From Allocoprobacillus sp002160865 (GTDB taxonomy: Bacteria; Bacillota_I; Bacilli_A; Erysipelotrichales; Coprobacillaceae), in NCBI RefSeq assembly GCF_042850985.1, contig NZ_AP031415.1:930001-994000 (forward strand): a DNA stretch of 64,000 bases, read 5' to 3'. This document shows positions 63,401 through 64,000 of this stretch, piece after piece. The position numbers were made by a program, and so were the translations under genes. The notes beneath the pieces are model-generated. The model was not told the origin of the DNA. It did no database searches and worked only from the letters and a program-made list of their open reading frames with translations. Every line of letters starts with the position of its first letter. Within the stretch, counting starts at the first letter, position 1.

Positions 63401-64000
63401 AGATTTACATTTTATTATTAAAGAAGATATGTCTGATGAGGATATAGGAAAAATAATGCGTGATTTGAATCAGGAATTTTCACATAAAAAATCTATTGCT
63501 GATTATCAAAATCAGTTACAGCGTGTTTATTTTGAACAAAATATATATTTAAATCAATATAATGTTGTACAAGAAAATGTACCATTATGCCATGATGTTG
63601 ATGATGTCCCATCTAGACTTATTTTAAAAGCGACAAATCAAGGGAAAAGGATCTCATTTCTAGAACTGACAGATATATTAGAACAAAATATAGAAATGCA
63701 GGAGTTATTAATTGTTGATGAGGATCGTCATATCTTTGAGGATATTCTTGTGAATACCATCAGCAAGAAAATAAGAGAACGCATCCATGCCAGTCGTCAA
63801 TGGGTAGATAAAATTCAAAGTTATATGAATGATATGAATACAAGTAGTGGTTTACAATTAAGTTTAAAATGGAAAAGTCGTAAGGCAACAGATGATGGTC
63901 AATTGGATACACAAAAATTAGTTGAGTTATTAGAAATGGATTATCATGTGTTAAAAGACAGTGATCGTAAGAAAATATCTAACCATTTCCGCTCTAAAAT
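60483..64000 (+). CDS. jetC: Wadjet SMC-like ATPase JetC (TIGR02680 family), 3' end outside the window
   Basis: Open through the window end (about 1172 codons seen of an expected about 1350). The N-terminal MSLSRWHMNKMGLVDFWCYE and Walker A GSNGSGKSVTMQSF (about residue 40), the SSERLDPFGTRSRKIETYLI segment and long coiled coils match MukB-like JetC. It extrudes plasmid DNA loops so that JetD can cut small circles. JetD (TIGR02679, a topoisomerase VI-like nuclease) is expected just after the window. The coupled ATGA start shows an operon. Confidence 0.92.
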   Translation, partial: MSLSRWHMNKMGLVDFWCYENEVFEFENGHMLLRGSNGSGKSVTMQSFIPLLLDGNKSSERLDPFGTRSRKIETYLIDENSSREERIGYLYLEFKREDSELYKTIGMGLRARKGKPLDSWYFVIEDNRRIGIDFALMENQLTLSEKQLKNILGDQVIESQKEYMKRVNEALFGFESLQDYGDAIGLLLQLRSPKLSNSLSPQKINEILASSLQPLSDEDLRPMSEAIMNMDNLQDQLELLKQSLQAAQKLKNIYQTYNQVLLLEKWTKYIKEQRLYQQINQNIKQKDKEKKHFYQNLLDNHQKLDTNRIQYEVKTNELSSMKTHDIEAWIESISEYNQELTQYQKELDKKIHICEQKEEVYQDLNQSIEEYQNLIDQKEYECQKLIQEMNAFNEILSLTEHLAIKECFEQRKKNFEFSYTRQVLQNDMKQIQDGLAMWKDYETQSQLIAFYENDESQKQEQYIVLQTQMEHLQKEYQQVIEEYLEDYHRFNENNEILKISQQDMEKIREHLIDYEMTHDYFVIQKVIDDIYQHMSRQLIEEQMRYERLIQENENELSKLYHEKEYLESLEDIEPQQTPENQLNRQYLDEHHIDYVPFYRLLEFDASLTDLQKQRIEEILSQMQLLNALVVHKNDQYRIQELPQGCQDFYLWTNQDVNQLQTLTISQFNNQNDLLFILECLGIETNQQVVIQDKYFQSGIIEGSLSLNQEAIYIGYESRMKMKQDKIESCLLQIQELETFKEENMQKEKLTKEKQQTLLLEYQSFRDEKQLKESLDNVEMLRKEQATLERKIQELQQLILLENQKLTDIHNQIKVVASKLLLPVQKGAFEAYKDDLQDYQEAFESFKDSYTQMLQTMDLKAIQDEKASQLVDDLDELHYEIEQYQHKISVVTQKRDLLQEKLNESGYQDIAQKIQDLQNEIKRLEDEKTALEKEKSVLETKIEQVDIDIQNLSDQKLEQENHMLIYKDIFMQEKDLHFIIKEDMSDEDIGKIMRDLNQEFSHKKSIADYQNQLQRVYFEQNIYLNQYNVVQENVPLCHDVDDVPSRLILKATNQGKRISFLELTDILEQNIEMQELLIVDEDRHIFEDILVNTISKKIRERIHASRQWVDKIQSYMNDMNTSSGLQLSLKWKSRKATDDGQLDTQKLVELLEMDYHVLKDSDRKKISNHFRSK

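Overview
The window is 64 kb of AT-rich DNA with dense, mostly co-directional genes. Gene content (two PASTA-tailed class B penicillin-binding proteins, SWIM/SNF2 helicase, GHKL/LytTR signalling, archaeal-type prolyl-tRNA synthetase, CptIN type III toxin-antitoxin, type I-B CRISPR) points to a low-GC Firmicute, most plausibly a gut Erysipelotrichia (Coprobacillaceae-like). That placement is inference from gene families, not a database match.

Layout. 0-7 kb: two peptidoglycan transpeptidases (the first cut by the window edge) and a SNF2 helicase. 7-12.6 kb: an Agr-like signalling cluster with four LytTR-domain genes (one frameshifted in a poly-A tract, one with the phospho-acceptor Asp changed to Glu), a GHKL histidine kinase, a small XRE regulator and a secreted small protein. 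12.6-30 kb: housekeeping, including a CNNM/CorC transporter behind a probable Mn2+ (yybP-ykoY) riboswitch, sbcD-sbcC, proS, a Qnr-like pentapeptide protein, a pyridoxal kinase/radical SAM/phosphatase cluster, cinA, a strongly structured unassigned ncRNA at 26.0-26.2 kb, a LysR regulator and purA-guaA.

30-37.6 kb is a defence and decay zone: an intact CptIN-type III toxin-antitoxin (RNA repeats, terminator, toxin), an AbiE-like antitoxin/nucleotidyltransferase pair inactivated by three in-frame stops, an orphan identical copy of the type III antitoxin repeat, an IS with its own inverted repeats, gene fragments, and a solitary PD-(D/E)XK endonuclease with winged-helix modules. 37.9-41.8 kb returns to housekeeping (pnuC-like transporter, efp, an SDR, a PLP lyase).

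41.8-56.1 kb holds a complete type I-B CRISPR-Cas locus: array 1 (45 repeats), cas6-cas8b-cas7-cas5-cas3-cas4-cas1-cas2, then array 2 (29 repeats of a related but distinct sequence). An IS1380-type transposase follows. 57.9-64 kb carries jetA-jetB-jetC of a Wadjet anti-plasmid system; jetC runs off the window and jetD would lie beyond it.

The most notable observation is just upstream of array 1. A minimal CRISPR-like unit (two degenerate repeats around a 23-nt spacer) has a spacer whose first 15 nt match, in reverse complement and next to a TCA PAM, the DNA abutting the TTGACA -35 box of the promoter upstream of the same unit. Downstream lie two tiny ATGA-coupled ORFs with Shine-Dalgarno sequences, the first encoding a cationic hydrophobic peptide. 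This is the architecture expected of a CreTA/CreR-like, Cascade-repressed addiction or autoregulatory module, apparently with a peptide-coding rather than purely RNA output.
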